Source: Planoprotostelium fungivorum (lineage: Eukaryota; Evosea; Variosea; Cavosteliida; Cavosteliaceae). From it: a stretch of DNA of 64,000 nucleotides. How positions within the stretch are numbered: the first letter of the stretch is position 1; each line of letters starts with the position of its first letter. Shown in pieces: positions 17,012 to 28,916 of the stretch. Position numbers and translations under genes: made by a program. The stretch is from contig MDYQ01000112.1 in NCBI GenBank assembly GCA_003024175.1, positions 24,542 through 88,541 of the forward strand, read 5' to 3'. The notes below the pieces were generated by a model. The model searched no databases and was not told the DNA's origin. It was given only the letters and a program-made list of their open reading frames with translations.

Positions 17012-20000
17012 TTATTTCCTCTGGTGTGCGAAGAAGAGGGGAGGATAACCGTAGAACATTCCATTCATCTTCTTCAGCCATCCCATCATCTTTCTGTACT
17101 TCTGTACTCCCTTCAGCATCACATCACATCACATCACATCACATCACATCACATCGAAGAAAATCGACTCACCGTCCCCACATCCGATTCGTTTCTCCTC
17201 GCTACCTCCCTCGTGACGTCATCACACATCGATGATAATCCAGGATGAGGTCGATGCAGTGGTAGCGTCCCCTCCGGCAGTTGTAGATGACGTGTCGTGA
17301 CGTCATCAGCCGCGTCGACGTACTGTACCATGCTCCTCGTCACGTTACACGTCCACTCGTAACTATATTTAGATCAGGCTCGTTGTAGTGCGATGGACTC
17401 ACTGCTCGAGGGTGCAGTGGTCTGTGGATGTCGTCTTGTGTTGGATCTTCCAGCGATGGTATTCGTTAGACAATTGTTCGAGTTGCCCGTCGATATCTCT
17501 CAGTGTCTGAGTGTAGAGACTCGGTGACTGTTTCAGGTGAGTGATGATGGTGATGGTCCATCAGGATGATGATGATGTGATGTGATGATGGTGTGTGATG
17601 ATGTGATGGTCCATCAGGATGATGGTGTGGAGATTGTGATGTGATGATCTGATGGTTCTTCATGGATGTGATGTGATGTGCCATGATGTGATGATCACCT
17701 GATCAGATTGTAGATGGATGACGATGGAATGTAACTCCATCAGTGACGTCAAGAGGGATATCCTGCATCTCAGAAATTTCATCGAATCTTCGAAATCAAA
17801 CCCTTCCATCTGACACGCCTGACGATCTTTCAGCGAAAATTCCATTTAAAGGTAGATACCGTCAATTTTGTGATGGCTAGTTGTAGACGATGAATCGACG
17901 GGTTGTAGTGGCCCAGATTTGCCATGGTCTCCCCCTCACTGACGTATTCCATACATTCCATCCAATTTACATTCACGGGACTGATTGTCTATCTACAATC
18001 AGCCGTCGCAATGAAATGAGACACCCACTCCTTCCCTGATCTTCCCACGAGTCAAGATAGCCCGCGAAGCTGGATGTAATCCGGCCGACATAGAGGACAC
18101 ACACACGTTGTACTTGTACCACATGTCATCTGTCTAATGTCACTCTTCACATCTCACTATGTATATCACCGGAAGAACAGATGTTCCGAACCAATCGATT
18201 GATGTTGTCTCTGTTGTAGATGAGACGAGAGAGTGTGTTGGATATCACCTGAAGATGTTGATGACTTCATCACTGTGTGAACTATACTGATGGACGATGG
18301 TGGTAAATCTGAGCAGCTCTCCCTGCGTTACGATGAGTGTCTGTCGTGTGTTGACGTATGATATCTTACCAAGAAGACATGACGTCGACGGCTGCTGGAC
18401 GAAGACATCTTGTGTAAGATGTCGTACATCTGATCGTAATACTGAGGGTTCTTCCCAAATAATTGTGCCGCATCCTGATGGCTGATGTTCTCCAAGGTGG
18501 CGTTGAGACATTTCGAGCTCTCTACAACGATGTAGTCTGACACATGTCATCGTAATCTCTCGACATCCATCACCTGTGGAGCGATCGAGGGAGTAAGGTA
18601 TGATGCGCAATATCGAATCAATGATGTCGGCTCGCTTGTCAGTGGAGATGATGTCACCCATAGAGAGTGCCTTTCGAACGCAATCACACACCACCTTCAA
18701 GACTTCCTTCTGTCCAATCGTGAGTCACATCACGGATGCATCGTCGATGTCGTGATATTATGATGGATGTGATGTCATCACGATGATCGTGGATGTCGAT
18801 GATATCGTGAGGTGATGTCTTGACCCACGTGGACTGGTACGTAGTTCTCACGATCGGTGGCTACCTTGGTAACCAAAAGAGAGAAGAGGGTGGTGACGCA
18901 GGAAGAGTAGAAAGAGTTCTTGGTTAGATCAGACTGCTGGATCATGTTGATCATGGTGGTCAGGCATTCGAACAATACGATGGGGTCATCGTTGTAGATG
19001 GTGCAGTAGTTCGTGAGGAGAGGTATCCAATCGTTCTCTTCTAACGATCTACACTGCTCCGATGATTTCGATAAAATCTTTGTCTGTTAGAGGAGAATAA
19101 AATGGAATAAAAGGTCACCCGGATGAGTTGGAATTGTTTTCGGATCAATCGACGCTGCTTACCGTCCGTATCCCCGTTGTAGATGGCCATTCTAGATTCT
19201 TTCTCGATGAGATCGATATATTTCTTCGTCTCAAAATTCTCGTAGGGTGAACACATTGCGATGGTGATCATGTCCTCCATTGCATCTAGCCTCAATTTGA
19301 TCCTGTCTTCTTCTTCTAGAATCTAAAAATAGGGTCACGACTTCATCATCGGTTCATGATGTGACGTCATACCCTCAACAGCATGGCTATCTGTGGTGGA
19401 ATGTGGAAGAGAGATCGTATGGACAGCTGAGTGAGCGTTCTGACAATTGTAGATTGGAAGGGAGTGCTGCTGTAACCCGGCAAGAGAGAGATGCAGGTGG
19501 CCCGACAGACTTCAGCTGCCTGGCAGAGTCAGAATCGGTTGGCTGGTTGTAGATCACCTCGGGGCTGCTGTGCATGTGTCGGTAGATTCGAATGAGTCTC
19601 AATTTGGTATTTGGGTCCGTCTGTAGATCTGATCGAGTCAACATGATGGAGATGATGTCACGATGATGTCATGTCTTGGAGATATGGATGTCATGTGATG
19701 CCTTGATGTCATTTGATATCGTGAGTTTCGTGATGTCTCGTGGACAGATCGAGTGGATCTCTGTTCGATAACTGATGATGTACCTCGAATCATCTCTGTG
19801 ATCTTGGGTAGGATCGTCTGTGCAAAATTGGATGATGTGGCACAGAGACGATCGATGACGTAGATGGCTGAGTGTAATTCCATCTGATGAGGTCAATGAT
19901 GCTTCTATATTGGAAGAATGAGATCACTTGATGATGCGATTGAAGGCATTTTCTGATACTGTGGTGGATGTTGATCTGATCGGAGAGAACAAAAGAGAGG

Positions 20001-20482
20001 GATCCTAACGTTCTGAAAGGGTGAGAAAGGAACGTAAGATTGAAATAAAGTCACCTCAATGTGATAGATCTCGCGACTGGATCGTTACTCTGTAACACGT
20101 TGTTGAATCTTCTCAAGACCTGTCTCTCATTCAGATGCATTGGAAAGTTGGCCGAACATTACCTCTTCTATGTTGACATTCAAAGACAGAGCGGACTTCT
20201 TCTGAAACATCTTTCTGAAAGATTGATATAGAACCATGCGTAGACGATTGTTCCCCGTTCGAAACAAATCAGCCAACTTGAGAGTCACACTGTTGATGAA
20301 AGTGTACGAGTAGTTCCTTCCATGCTTCAGAATTGCACGATGAGGAGTCTGTCATCTCACTTGGATGCGGGAGAAGTGACCCTAGCACACAAAAGAATGA
20401 TAGCTTCGCATTGTGTACCTATATTCCCACTCCTGATCCCTCTCTCATAATCTTGAAGTATGTCCTGATCACCTACAGACAT
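17012..20482 (-). CDS. INTS7: Integrator complex subunit 7
   Basis: Integrator is a nuclear complex that processes snRNA and attenuates transcription. The N-terminal half matches INTS7 exon by exon: YERGIRSGNIGTQCEAI (human KGLRSGKLGEQCEAV), TFINSVTLKLADLFRTGNN, NDPVARSITLRTLGSL, ITEMIR, LRLIRIYRHMHSS, and LTQLSIRSLFHIPPQIAMLL. The start MSVGDQDILQDYE at 20482 sits directly before this region. Downstream exons (LRLDAMEDM, KSLIDL-type helical repeats, DAAQLFGKNPQYYDQM near 18420) continue the alpha-helical repeat. The C-terminal third (17012-18240) is AT/GATG-rich with many small introns and is only roughly resolved. The proposed end is MFYGYPPLFFAHQRK with the stop inside AATAAA. Confidence 0.85.
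17115..17155. repeat. ACATC pentamer array
   Basis: About eight ACATC units in tandem lie in a likely intron near the 3' end of INTS7. Confidence 0.8.
17536..17695. repeat. GATG/GTGATG-rich intron
   Basis: A degenerate GATGATG/GTGATG tract fills this intron of INTS7, including two copies of gatggtccatcaggatgat about 50 bp apart. It shows recent slippage and has no coding sense. Confidence 0.6.
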
Positions 20483-20724
20483 CTCACATGAGATCTGCTT
20501 GGCGATGGTGGGTGATGTGACGAGTTGTATTACAACCAGGTTATAGAAAAGCTTATTTTATTCGATTATCTTCAATTGCCCTGATTCCATCCTCTTTGAT
20601 ATGACAATCACATCGTGACGCTACAAGGTCTCATCAATATCCGTGTGCACATCTTTCCGCTCTACTTTCATCCTCATCGGATCGTGTCTTGATGTTCCGA
20701 CAGAGTCTGAGAATATTGCAAGTA

Positions 20725-20860
20725 TTGTCCAGCGGGTTCGTTTTCAAACCATTTAAAATTAGTACACAAAAACACGGTTGATATCGTGCCTGTTGCTATT
20801 AGCAACTCGGTTTGTTAACGTGAAAAATTTAAAGGTTATGAAAACGACCCCGCTGGACAA
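20725..20860. mobile_element. MITE-like element A with terminal inverted repeats
   Basis: The left end TTGTCCAGCGGGTTCGTTTT and the inverted right end TTGTCCAGCGGGGTCGTTTT differ at one base over 20 bp, and the similarity continues a few bases further. The 136-bp element has no reading frame and is flanked by TA on both sides, as expected for a Tc1/mariner-like target duplication. Confidence 0.65.
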
Positions 20861-20866
20861 TATATA

Positions 20867-20990
20867 TTGTGCGGCCCAAGCGAATGCTCACATTTTTTAA
20901 AAAGCGCGTTAAGAAGACGAGTATCCATAGTGATTTTACGTTATCATACCGCGAATTAAAAAAACGTGAGCATTCGCTTGGGCCGCACAA
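20867..20990. mobile_element. MITE-like element B with terminal inverted repeats
   Basis: The left end TTGTGCGGCCCAAGCGAATG and the inverted right end are identical over at least 25 bp (through GCTCAC) and then continue into a T-rich run. The element is 124 bp, non-coding, flanked by TA, and starts six bases after element A. The two share only the terminal TTGT and a neighbouring C. Confidence 0.7.
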
Positions 20991-22657
20991 TAGAGGAGCT
21001 CCGTCTGAGATTCTTCTCAAACGCCTGTTCTGCGTGAAGAGGAAGATAAATCTTCATCCAAGACAACCTTACGCTCATCTCGCCAGAAAAGATCTCTGTC
21101 CACTCACATCGCATCATCAACCTATATCTCACCTCACGTTAGCATAGCGCATGCTTTGTCGACTGCTTAACGCAGCGGACCATTTCTCACCTCGGCCTCG
21201 CCGCGTGGGCCAAGGAACGCCTCCCACTGAATGGCGGCACCTGAGTTTATCTTCCACTTACGGCACCTTCATTACCTTTCGAGTTGAAAAGCGGATGAAA
21301 ATCGGGTGAGAATCGAGGGTGGAAGATATTTATTCCGCGATCAGCGGAACGTTGAGATAGACCCAAAGAGCATTCGAAAGCAACACAGAATGTGAGCAAG
21401 TATCCACCCGGGAGACACAGAGAGGGCATGAAGAAGGAAGACGAACAGAGAGGAACGCTTCGAGTCGACACGAGCCTCTCGATGAACCCGAATGGGAAGA
21501 TCGGAGTGTGAGTGAAGACAGAAGCGAGAGACTCGAGTTCTGTCTGCCTCTGTCCTCTTCTGTTGTCCCAGTGGGGTCTCTTTCTTTATCATCAACGCGA
21601 ACTGACTTTGAACACAGATCAAACGGACGGAAGGGACACAGAGAATCATGTATGTATAAACGATCGGAATGTAGAATCCGTTGTCTATTCTAATGGATAC
21701 CTTGCTCTGGCGCGCCTCATCGTGTCCCCACGTAATCACTACAGATAGATGCTGTGATGAACAAAATCACGCAGTGTCCTACAAAGAGCATACAGAGTGT
21801 TTGGATCCCTTGTTACTTGATGAGACGATATTTTTCCCTCCTCCTTGAGAGGCTCCGTCGGGTGGGTGACATTGCGGATCATGTTGTTCTATACCCACTC
21901 GCGTCTTATTCTGGCCACCTCTCCTCACTGTTGTACAGAGGTGCGCTTGTTATGCGTTGCCCCCGCGAGTTACCGACACTAATCATCCGACCAGTGATTC
22001 ACCGTCATCGACAGCGGACTTGAGATCAAAGTACGTCTTCGCTCCTCTTCCATTCTCTACCGTCTCTTCACCTCTCTATCATCATGCTCCTTTCTCCCTT
22101 TCTGGTTCGTCCGATAAAAACCCTCCACGACCTTTTCACCGTTTGACATGAGGATCTCTGAGGTTCGCGAACGGAGGCACCAGGGACAAAGTCCATCTTC
22201 TAACCAAGCGCAGACGCACGACTTGCCTCTGAGTCGATTGTACAGAACGAAGCCTTCCTCTCTTCGTCGTCTTTCCTCCACTGCGGGGGATGTCAACCAC
22301 TAATTCTACTGAATGCGACGTCGTGATCTGACGTGTGTCCAAGCGCTACACGATATTTAAGGCTTTCTTTACGTCTGTCCCTCCAATCCGTGCGTGTGGC
22401 TGATCTGTTAGATGGCCACATCTGCTCTGGAGTTCAGTCTTGTACGAGCAATGTGTTTGAAGCACCTCTTTTCGTTGAAACTGTCGTTGGTGCCGCTTCC
22501 CGTCAGCCTCCGTCGCGACAGAAGAGTAAATCCTGCTTCTTCAGAATGCCCCTCACTGTCAGTGTCCGTCGCGACCCAAAACATTTTCAAACGATTGCGA
22601 CAGCGACCCGCTTGGCTTCCGAACCATTCTTCAAACCCAGCGATACAGAGAGGAGCG

Positions 22658-23203
22658 ATGCAGGACCAACAACCCCAGTACAACCAACCTCAAGCACCTC
22701 CTCAGGACTATCAGCAGGGTCCCCCTCAAGGCTATCCTCCCCAGCAAGGATATCCCCAACAGGGGCCACCACAGGGCTACCCTCAGCAAGGATATCCCCA
22801 ACAGGGTTACCCACAACAGGGTTACCCTCAGCAGGGCTACCCTCAGCAGGGTCCTCCACAAGGATACCCTCAAGGAGGGTACCCTCCCAGCCCTCCTCAA
22901 GGCTATGGATCACCCAATGTGATTGTGGTGCAAGCACCCGCAGCCGCCCCCGCATCGCCCATCATTGTGAACAACAACAACAATAACAACAACCAACAAC
23001 AACAGACCGCAGCGTGAGTCTTCGTCTCACGACATCTTCTCCGTTCTCATTCTCATCTCAGGCCCACCGTTGTGGTTGTCCAAAAGGATGAGTCCGTGAA
23101 CCACTGCTGCCACTTCCTTCTCTTCTGGATCACCGGTGGACTGTGGCTTCCAATCTGGATCATGGCTTGCGCTGGTGTCGGCTGTGCTCGACCATGCGGT
23201 TAA
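22658..23203 (+). CDS. YPQQG-repeat, single-pass membrane protein
   Basis: A small protein with an N-terminal Pro/Gln/Gly/Tyr domain made of about fourteen GYPQQ or GPPQG units (22697-22900), then an Ala/Pro stretch, an Asn/Gln run, and after a 48-nt intron (23014-23061) a hydrophobic C-terminus with Cys pairs ([25 protein letters not shown]). The layout resembles low-complexity tails joined to a membrane or palmitoylated anchor. I cannot name the family. The start at 22658 is chosen because the low-complexity domain begins there; an in-frame Met at 22412 would add a Leu/Arg-rich segment that looks like leader sequence. Converges with IPK1, stop to stop 28 bp apart. Confidence 0.7.
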
Positions 23204-23231
23204 GCTGTACAAAAAAAATACACCTAATTAT

Positions 23232-24818
23232 TTATCCGCATCTTTTATTCGATCCCGAGTCGATGAAGAACCGTATGATGTCCGTCTCTTGTCTCCTCCA
23301 ATTAGCGAGGTTCTCGGATGATTTTGGATCGAAGTCCACGATGCTCGTGCGACACACGAATGCATGCGGTGATCCATCCAATCGTAACGTCTTGAATGGT
23401 GATGGTACCTCTTCTCCTCCCCTGCGTCATTCTCAACGACCGACGTTCGAATTAGACTTACGCTCGGATCGGAAAGATGGTGAGCATGATGGAACAGTCC
23501 TTTGCCGTTGCAGCCACCATGAAGTCTCTCAACTTTTGTTCCTTCTCCGCCAGATCGTCAGAATCAACTTCTCGTGTGTCATCATCACCATCATATGACA
23601 TGATTCGAATGCACATCACCTCCTTCTCTTCTCTCTTGTAATAAGTTGTGAATGGTCTCTGCAGCCGCTGGACCTATTCGATCTAAATTCTGCACTCGTT
23701 TCAAGTTCTGAAGGATGTCTGAATGGTACAAGAGTTGTACGATGAGCTCCTTCAGATGACTACTCTGTCATCAGCTCTCATCATCTAAGCGACAAGAGAG
23801 GAAGAGTCCTCACTGTAGTTTTCCTTCTCCTTCATCTACGGTGAAATACCGATCCAAGAGCTTCATACCTTCACCACTGACTGTACTATCACCTCCCCCC
23901 TGGTTCTATATTTAGAACAGTGGATCGGTACAGGTGACGTCACCAGAGCACCGGCTAATAATAGATCCCTCCCACAGAAGATCTTGAGATTGTTCTGAGG
24001 CTGAGCGATGAGTGATGAGATGGCTGCACGGATTCGATCAGGCTCTTGGGAAAAGAGATCGAGTGGACAGTATCCACTGATGGCCTCGATCTACAACGCG
24101 TCAGGGGAGTGGATGGTGGACGATCACCTCTCCATGATGGAACTTCATGTGTTGTTGCATGCAATATTTACAAGCTCGAGGAGTTTCTTCTTTCGTGTGA
24201 TAATGTGAGACTGGAAGATCTCCCCATTTTGGCTGATGGTGATCAACTCAATCGAAAGGGTGAGAGAATTGGACCCACTTTGATTTCTACAGCGAAGACG
24301 GGATTGTTTTCTTCTCCTCGAGAGGTGATCTCTGAGAGAGGTTAGAATGATGGAGGTGATTTTGGATGGACCTGGAGGACAGTAGGTCAAGTCGGGCATC
24401 AATAGAGCGATGGCAGAAGAATCCAGAGGATCTTTTCTGCGATGTTGTGGTCTGTTTTGGAAGATGTTTACATCCAACTGGGTCAATGTAGCGGATGATA
24501 TCTGCAACACCCTCTGAAGAGATCAGATCAAATGTGGAGGAGTCATCACCCCCGCCGCGAGATATTGTCGTCCGATCTTCTCACCCACCCATTCCATCTG
24601 AAATCGAACTGCACCTTCTACATCTCTTTCGTGTGACTTCTTTGTCTTCTTCTTCAGACGTAGTGCATGACCTTTCTGTCACGCGTCAGAGGTGGTACAC
24701 CGTGCAGACGGACAAACTGATCATCAGATCCGATGTATGATAGGATGACGTTTTCTCCTCCTTCGTTTAGATACTGCCAGTCTTCGACACACAGATCCAT
24801 TGTCAGCTGTGTGTCCAT
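23232..24818 (-). CDS. IPK1: Inositol-pentakisphosphate 2-kinase
   Basis: Makes phytate (InsP6) from Ins(1,3,4,5,6)P5. Landmarks: N-terminal WQYLNEGGENVILSYIG (human WGYHGEGNKSLVV); the linker VLQISSATLTQLD and LLMPDLTYCPP; the kinase signature VEIKPKWGDLP, created by splicing out the intron at about 24220-24265; CKYCMQQHMKFHHGE; GGYCPLDLFS; and PQNNLKIFCG. The C-terminal exon SIVDFDPKSSENLANW corresponds to the human DLDLKP region and ends at TAA 23232. The start MDTQLTMDLC at 24818 is the first Met before the conserved core. The middle (23480-23930) contains further short exons that I did not resolve. An AATAAA lies about 20 nt before the stop. Confidence 0.85.
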
Positions 24819-24930
24819 CACATCACATCAGGTGTCCTTTCTACACTTCGCCAATAGAAATACCACCTCTTCACAATTTTGGACCCATCTGATCACATCG
24901 CACACGACATCACGTCCGAAGAGAACGAAC

Positions 24931-26499
24931 ATGTTCATCATCTACGGTAACTTCATCCACACACCCGTCCGAGGCGAGCTGGAGGTCTTATCCAATCATC
25001 TAATGGTGGTGGACCAGGGAATCATCGTCCTCCTCTCTTCAGAGTTTACAAACGATGCCAATCCAACCACTCTTGTCTCTCATGTCATGTCTAAATTTCC
25101 AGGCACGACCCTCACCAGTCTCCTCTTCGTCTCACGACATCAGTTCATCGTCCCGGGGATGATTGACACACACGTTCATGCGCCTCAATTTGTCTTTCAT
25201 GGCAGTGCGACGGGGGTTCCTCTGATGGAATGGCTTCATCAAAACACTTTCCCCGCAGAATCAAAGATGAAGGATGTAGACTATGCAAAGACAGTCTGGA
25301 AGAGGTGACCTCACACATCCGTCCTTCCATCATGTTCACTCCTTAAGATTAGTCGATCGCATGATATCGTGTGGCACAACAACGGCTCTTTACTTCTGCA
25401 CCATTCACAGAGAAGCCTCGCAAGCTCTGGCCGATGAGATCGAGAGGAGGAGACAGAGAGGTTACGTTGGGAAGATCAACATGGATAGGAACTCCATTCC
25501 CGAGTACATAGAGGATACACAAGAATCCATCGAGTGTGTGCATCATCACCATCGCCACACACCTTCTAATGCAGATCATCAGTGAGACGGAGAAGTTCCT
25601 CCAATACGTCTTGGAGAAGAAGAATCCACTCATCAGACCCGTCATCACACCTCGCTTCATCCCAACCTGCTCTCCACACCTTCTCGCTGGCCTCGGAGAA
25701 TTAGCGGAGAAATACGGGGTCCACGTGCAATCTCACATTGCCGAATCAGATGATCAGATGGCTTTCGTAGAAGGTGTCCCATCCTTCTACATCCATCGAC
25801 GCAGGATGATATGAGATAGAGTTACACCCCCGCGAGACCGATACGGAAATTTTCGAGAAGAGTGGACTACTCACACCACTCACCGTCATGGCACACGGGA
25901 CACACTTACGTCCCTCCGACGTACAGAAATTAGTCGTGGGACATTTCCATCAAATTTAAACCCTAAATCCGATCAGTCCCACCGTACGGCCGTGGCCTCG
26001 TGTCCCCTCTCCAATTTCTTTTTTTCCGGAAAAATCCTCCCACTACAACGCTACCACTCTGAAGGTCTCACCATCGGCTTAGGTAGTGACTTGGCCGGTG
26101 GCTACGCAGCCTCCATGCTGCATTCCGTACGTAATTCCGTCATCGCATCGAGAAACATACCCTCCCCCCAACCTGGAGACGCCTTCGATTTCCGGGTGAC
26201 GATCTACAACGTTGTAGACGGACGTAAATGACGAGATGTAGACCGGATTTTGGCACGCCACGGTGGGAGGTGCGAAGGCTCTGTCTCTGGACAAATTGGG
26301 ATGTTTTCGCGTGGGAATGGAATTCGATGCGTTGATGATCGACGTCTCGATCGTTGAGGATGGTCCACCGACACATGGTGTAGACACGTTCGAAGGAGAT
26401 ACGACGGAAGTCATGTTTGAAAAGTGGGTCAACTGTGGGGATGAGAGGAACATCAAGAGAGTGTGGGTGGCGGGAGAGCTCATCCTGAAGAGAGAATAA
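24931..26499 (+). CDS. Guanine deaminase
   Basis: A zinc amidohydrolase converting guanine to xanthine and ammonia in purine breakdown. Landmarks: IVPGMIDTHVHAPQF near 25150 (HxH metal site), VPLMEWL, TFPAE, CGTTTALYFCTIH, PVITPRFIPTCS, VQSHIAES near 25725 (metal His), MAHGTHL near 25890, and LGSDLAGGYAASML near 26080 (metal Asp). Six or so introns join in phase. The 26198-26240 intron contains a hairpin element. The start MFIIYGNFIHTP at 24931 corresponds to the human FRGTFVHS region, so the protein is slightly shorter at the N-terminus. It is divergent from IPK1 (112 bp between starts), so a shared promoter is likely. The stop overlaps AATAAA. Confidence 0.93.
26202..26219 (+). repeat. Intronic hairpin element (guanine deaminase)
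   Basis: TCTACA-ACGT-TGTAGA with six-base perfect arms lies in a 46-nt intron that begins gtgacg and ends gatgtag. Confidence 0.8.
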
Positions 26500-26631
26500 A
26501 AGAAAGAGGACGTTCGCTCTACAGAAGACAAGCATCACACAAAAGAGAATTTCGATCGCTCACGTTATCTCATGTGTAGAATGTGATGACACGATCGAGA
26601 CTTTTTGAGTTGATGATGACAAACTTTTACT

Positions 26632-28916
26632 TCAAAACCACTTGAACGTGAATTTGGCTGCTCCGTTGGCGTCCGCGCTGGCCACAATCGTTCCGTCTCC
26701 GTTGACCGCCAAGTACTTGGAGTTCACCTTGGCCAGAAGAATGTACGTGTCGGTTCCAACACTCTGGAAGGAGAAAGTCTCCCACGTGTCAACTTGTCCG
26801 GCGTTAGCCTTGAGAGCTTTTCTACCGTAATCGTCCGCGGACACGTACAAGTGTGTGCCTGCGTGTCTAAGAGATCCGACACCGTCGATGGTGAAAACGG
26901 TGTAGATGGATGGAGCCTGAGAGGATGTCCTCAAGATGACATCGGAGGAATTGCTCGATACGTAACGGCCGTTCACAGCTAACGAGGCGTTCTTCTGAAC
27001 GGAGAGTGTGGTGGGGGAGGGGCTGACGGTGGGGGCGGGGGTGGTGGACTTTGTGGGTTGGTTGGAGGTAGGGTTGCTTCCGAGGGGACCACCAGTGATG
27101 GGGTCGATTGTCGACGAATCTTGGTTTCCGTCGACAAAAGTGAAGATGGCTTCGGCTTGGTCGGCATTCTTTCCGGTGGAGGCCAGAGTGTTGTCCGATT
27201 GTAATACGAGGTACTGACCGTTGGATCCCGCCTTGATGTTATAACGGTTGTTGCCACGGGAGACGAGGGTGAACTGCTCCCACGTGTCCACACCGTGTGC
27301 GTTCAACGTGAGCTGTCCACCGGGTGGGCAGTGTCCGTAAGTGCCCGTGAGGTAATCAGAGACGAGGCTGTAGGTGGTCGATCCCTGCGAGATCGGCACG
27401 AAGACGAAGATCTGAGGGTAAGAGGCCAAGTTGGCATCGGTCCAGTCTGCCTTGATGGCCTTGTCCGTGTCTACGAGGTTGAGGAAGTTTCCGTTGCTGG
27501 CGCGGACGAGAGCGCGAACGTTTCCGGTGTTGGTGGGCTTCTGCTTCGTCGAGTTGAAGCAGGGAACGGCGTCGGGGCCGAAACCAGTGACTGGGTTGCA
27601 GCCGGGGAGGGAGGCGATGCGACCGTTGATACCTAAATCTTCGTATCCAGCGATCTACAACGCGTCAATTCTCCATCGCGTCGTTCATGATCACCTGCTT
27701 GCCGATGGCGCAGGCCTTGGCATCTACAACGTAAGGCTTGAATGCGGGACAATTCTCCGGGTTGTTTCCGTTGTTCGTGTACTTTGCGTCACACAGAGGG
27801 TCGTCGAGGGCAGCTTGAACCACCTTATCATCCCATCCGTTGAGGAAATCACCGTGGAGACCGTAGCCTGTCGAGTCTCCGCAAGACCACACGAAGGGGT
27901 TGTGACCTTCACCGTGGGGGAATTTCTTTGGATCTACATCGAAGAACATCTCGAAGAAAACTCCGGGGAGGCGTACGGGATGCGTAGCCGGACAATCTCC
28001 GTTGTCGGGAGCTCCGATGGGGTAGGACACGTGAGATTGGTGGTTGGGTGAGTCCAAGTTCTTTCCGTCCCCTGTGGAGGGTGAGTTGAGAGGTGGTGGA
28101 TGGAGACTCACAGCAGGTGGGGAAGAAGATCTGTGCGCGAAGTCCATCGATGCACTTGAGCTTGTCGGTGGGGAACTTGTGTTGTTCGGGGTTGCCGAAA
28201 CCAGAGAGACTAGACGTGTGAGAGGCATGTTGAGGATGGGGGCGATGGGATGATTCGATATGGGATGGATGATGATGGTGCAGAGACACACCAAGCGTAA
28301 GAGATGGCGTTGTGGGCTACGACGGATTCGTTGTATCCTCTTCTCCATGGGTTACCTGCGGTCATGCGAAGACCTTTGGGGAAGGCCTTGTACTTCGGAT
28401 TGGGATCGTTGGGACCGGTTCGAGAGGGGTAGTACACGGTGAGACCTCCAGAGGGCACCTGATAGAGGATGTCAATGAGGAGGATGGAAGATCATACTGA
28501 CCAGAGAGAAGGTTCCATCGGGCCACTGGTAGTAGCTGTCGAACTAGATCAGAAGGATGATGGATTAGTACATCTGGGGTCGTATGGATGTAGATGGGTG
28601 CAATCGATGGATCTCACAGATCGGGAGTCCAGTAATTTGTCTTATCCACGGTGATGGAACACGTGGTGCAATCTCCAGCGAAGGCGTAGTTGTAATCATC
28701 CAGATTCGAAACCGAAGCTCTCCTGAAGTTGGACGATCCAAAGACCTTGTGCGAGTGCTGTGAGAAGTAACCAGGGTTCACGATGGGATCAGCCCTTCCA
28801 CGATAGACAGGTGTTCCATGGCAGAAGACCTTCCAGAAGGGGGACAACAAGTTGTCGGCGGCGAGAGCTGCACCGAAGCAGATGAACGCCAAGAAGATGA
28901 CCTTAGAGGATACCAT
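26632..28916 (-). CDS. Secreted DUF1996 protein with C-terminal fascin-like beta-trefoils
   Basis: The N-terminus (28916 downward) is a signal peptide, MVSSKVIFLAFICFGAALA. Next comes a DUF1996 domain: FWKVFCHGTP, DPIVNPGYFSQHSHKVFG, SNFRRASV, CTTCSITVDKTNYWTPDL, then GGLTVYY and FPKGLRMTAGNP in following exons, and Cys-rich segments to about 27700. The last part (26632-27650) holds two trefoil repeats with fascin-like motifs (VDTWEQFTLV, GQYLVL and VDTWETFSFQ, KYLAVNG), separated by a Ser/Thr/Pro linker. DUF1996 is common in fungi and amoebae and has no known catalytic activity; trefoils of this type often bind carbohydrate or actin, and the signal peptide favours an extracellular, carbohydrate-related role. 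Introns are few and lie mainly in the DUF1996 part. Confidence 0.85.

Larger units (their letters stand above)
20483..22657. other. Gene-poor stretch between INTS7 and the YPQQG protein
   Basis: This is the largest region without a recognisable gene. It holds two abutting terminal-inverted-repeat elements at 20725-20990. The rest (21000-22330) contains only short unconvincing frames with no intron-exon pattern. From about 22345 a TATTTAAGG box and a pyrimidine-rich leader suggest the promoter and 5' UTR of the next gene. A decayed gene or a non-coding RNA cannot be excluded. Confidence 0.5.

Noticed and set aside
18521-18535. TCTACA-ACGA-TGTAG copy in INTS7
   Set aside because: It falls inside a coding exon (reads as DYIVVE on the minus strand), so I did not count it as an intronic hairpin.
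21000-22330. Several frames of 60-130 codons in the gene-poor region
   Set aside because: None has recognisable motifs, codon pattern or matching splice sites; overlapping frames on both strands are equally long.
22412-22657. N-terminal extension of the YPQQG protein (MATSALEF...)
   Set aside because: It is in frame but Leu/Arg-rich and unlike the repeat protein; it lies just after a TATA-like box and is better read as leader.
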